64,000 nt of DNA, taken from the NCBI GenBank assembly GCA_944326855.1, contig CALVFO010000051.1, positions 60,863 to 124,862 on the forward strand, written 5' to 3'. This DNA is from an uncultured Alistipes sp. (GTDB taxonomy: Bacteria; Bacteroidota; Bacteroidia; Bacteroidales; Rikenellaceae). The translations under genes were made by a program, and so were the position numbers. This document shows positions 63,155 to 64,000 of the stretch, in pieces; the stretch's first letter is position 1, and every line of letters starts with the position of its first letter. The notes beneath the pieces are model-generated. The model did no database searches, was not told where the DNA came from, and saw only the letters and a list, made by a program, of their open reading frames with translations.

Positions 63155-64000
63155 TTACAGAGACTCACCCTCCGCAGAGGCGTTTCGGTTTACCGGGGTC
63201 GTTTCACCGACCACCCGAATAAAAATATCGTTCATGGAGGGAATCTGTTCCACGAAATTGCGAACTTCCACCCGTTCGTTGACCTGAGAGAGCAGATCCC
63301 GCAACCGGGTCTGTTCGGAAAGTTGAACACTCAGGGAACGATATACCGAATCCTCCTTTGCGGGTCGGGAAATCGTTCCATAGCGGGCAAGCAGACGTTC
63401 CACCTCTTCCGTCTCCGGATCACTCCCGAGAAAATCGATCCGATACAACCGCTCCCCGTAACTGCGCCGGATCTCATCCACCGAGCCGCTGAGCACATTG
63501 TGTGAACGGTTAATCAGGGTGATATGGTCACAGATTTCCTCCACGGAAGACATGTTATGGGTCGAGAAGATGATGGTCGCCCCCCTGCGTTTCAGTTCCA
63601 GAATCTCTTCTTTGAGCAGATTGGCATTGATCGGGTCGAAGCCACTGAAAGGCTCGTCGAAAATCAGCAATTCGGGCTCGTGCAACACCGTGATGATAAA
63701 CTGCACCTTCTGGGCCATCCCCTTGCTCAGTTCCTCCACCTTCTTGTTCCACCAGCCCTCGATCCCGAACTTTTCGAACCACGCTTTCAGACGCCGGGTC
63801 GCCTCCGAACGGCTCATCCCCTTGAGACGGGCAAAAAAAAGCGCCTGTTCGCCCACCCGCATTTTCTTATACAAGCCCCGCTCTTCGGGCAAATACCCGA
63901 TACGATTCACATCTTCGGGAGCCAGTTCCCGATCCCCGAACCATACCCGTCCCTGATCGGGAGCTGGCTCCCGAAGATGTGAATCGTATCGGGTATTTGC
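63155..64000 (-). CDS. ABC transporter ATPase, NatA-like (N-terminus lost)
   Basis: From the reading frame running to the window edge, about 265 residues are true family sequence, starting near 'PDQGRVWF' (about 63954). Visible: the Q-loop region 'IGYLPEERGLYKKMRVGEQ', signature ELSKGMAQK (the normal NatA variant of LSGGQ), Walker B 'LLIFDEPFSGFD' and H-loop 'STHNM'. A C-terminal domain follows. Walker A and everything before it are replaced by an inverted copy of a downstream segment (63955-64000), so the 5' end of the gene is not genuine here. An in-frame GTG at 63910 is not the real start. Confidence 0.85.
   Translation of the reverse strand, partial: ANTRYDSHLREPAPDQGRVWFGDRELAPEDVNRIGYLPEERGLYKKMRVGEQALFFARLKGMSRSEATRRLKAWFEKFGIEGWWNKKVEELSKGMAQKVQFIITVLHEPELLIFDEPFSGFDPINANLLKEEILELKRRGATIIFSTHNMSSVEEICDHITLINRSHNVLSGSVDEIRRSYGERLYRIDFLGSDPETEEVERLLARYGTISRPAKEDSVYRSLSVQLSEQTRLRDLLSQVNERVEVRNFVEQIPSMNDIFIRVVGETTPVNRNASAEGESL
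63889..64000. repeat. 46-bp inverted repeat ending at the window edge
   Basis: Bases 63889-63934 and 63955-64000 are reverse complements at 45 of 46 positions (mismatch 63926 with 63963), separated by 20 nt. The right arm interrupts the ABC ATPase reading frame with a non-homologous stretch. The join has a short CCCGATC-like microhomology. Confidence 0.9.

Noticed and set aside
63530-63760. LSKGM in place of LSGGQ in the ABC ATPase
   Set aside because: This is the normal signature variant in NatA-type ATPases, so it is not a defect.

Overview
The window is chromosomal DNA of a member of the Bacteroidota, most likely order Bacteroidales. A moderately GC-rich Rikenellaceae/Alistipes-like genome is my best guess. 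The evidence is the recurring promoter signature TTG-N18..20-TAnnTTTG, the near absence of Shine-Dalgarno sites, and the gene content: Bacteroides-type single-polypeptide SdhC with SdhA and SdhB, the DUF4271-HemD pair, GH29/GH92/GH109 glycosidases and an AHQLGTP-type histidine kinase. I see no phage, insertion sequence, CRISPR array or rRNA.

Layout. 0-4 kb: the tail of a probable lnt, then folC, tyrS and asnA. 4-6 kb (minus): a periplasmic thioredoxin, rlmN and tRNA-Ala(GGC). 6-16 kb: a TonB-like protein, hflX and upp, then dxs-leuS on the minus strand, then an OmpA-type lipoprotein, pyrH and frr. 16-18 kb: initiator tRNA-Met and a 6-bladed-propeller lipoprotein. 18-23 kb (minus): a five-gene heterodisulfide-reductase-like operon, divergent from folE. 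24-29 kb: an acetyltransferase, then the secreted glycerophosphodiesterase, phosphatase and cyclophilin, an alpha/beta hydrolase and a family-6 DNA glycosylase. 29.5-36 kb: host-glycan genes (GH29 fucosidase diverging from GH92 mannosidase, GH109 N-acetylgalactosaminidase and a NahK-like hexosamine 1-kinase). 36-41 kb: a lone glycosyltransferase, then a minus-strand operon trxB, LuxE-like, pyruvyltransferase-like, glycosyltransferase. 41-49 kb: an M23/LysM lipoprotein, uvrB-gtrA, mntP, dnaG and a nitroreductase. 49-56.5 kb (minus): nine tightly packed genes (pfkB, 5-FCL, small membrane protein, S41 protease, histidine kinase, DUF4271, hemD, rnpA, yidD). 57-60.4 kb: sdhCAB. 60.7-64 kb (minus): galE and a NatAB-like ABC exporter.

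How the genes connect. The cell looks like an anaerobe using menaquinone: the fumarate reductase/succinate dehydrogenase and the Hdr-like complex both have membrane subunits with candidate haem-b histidines. The glycosidases release fucose, mannose and GalNAc, and the NahK-like kinase with GalE could feed the released hexosamine into nucleotide-sugar metabolism.

The best candidate for an under-described system is the Hdr-like operon. It has two HdrC-type ferredoxins, HdrB with a degenerate N-terminal cysteine motif, a minimal HdrA flavoprotein, and an HdrE-HdrD-like fused membrane subunit, with no methanogenesis or sulfate-reduction genes nearby. A separate oddity is a 46-bp inverted repeat (one mismatch) that runs to the last base and interrupts the ABC ATPase gene. 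It is most simply read as a fold-back join at a contig end.
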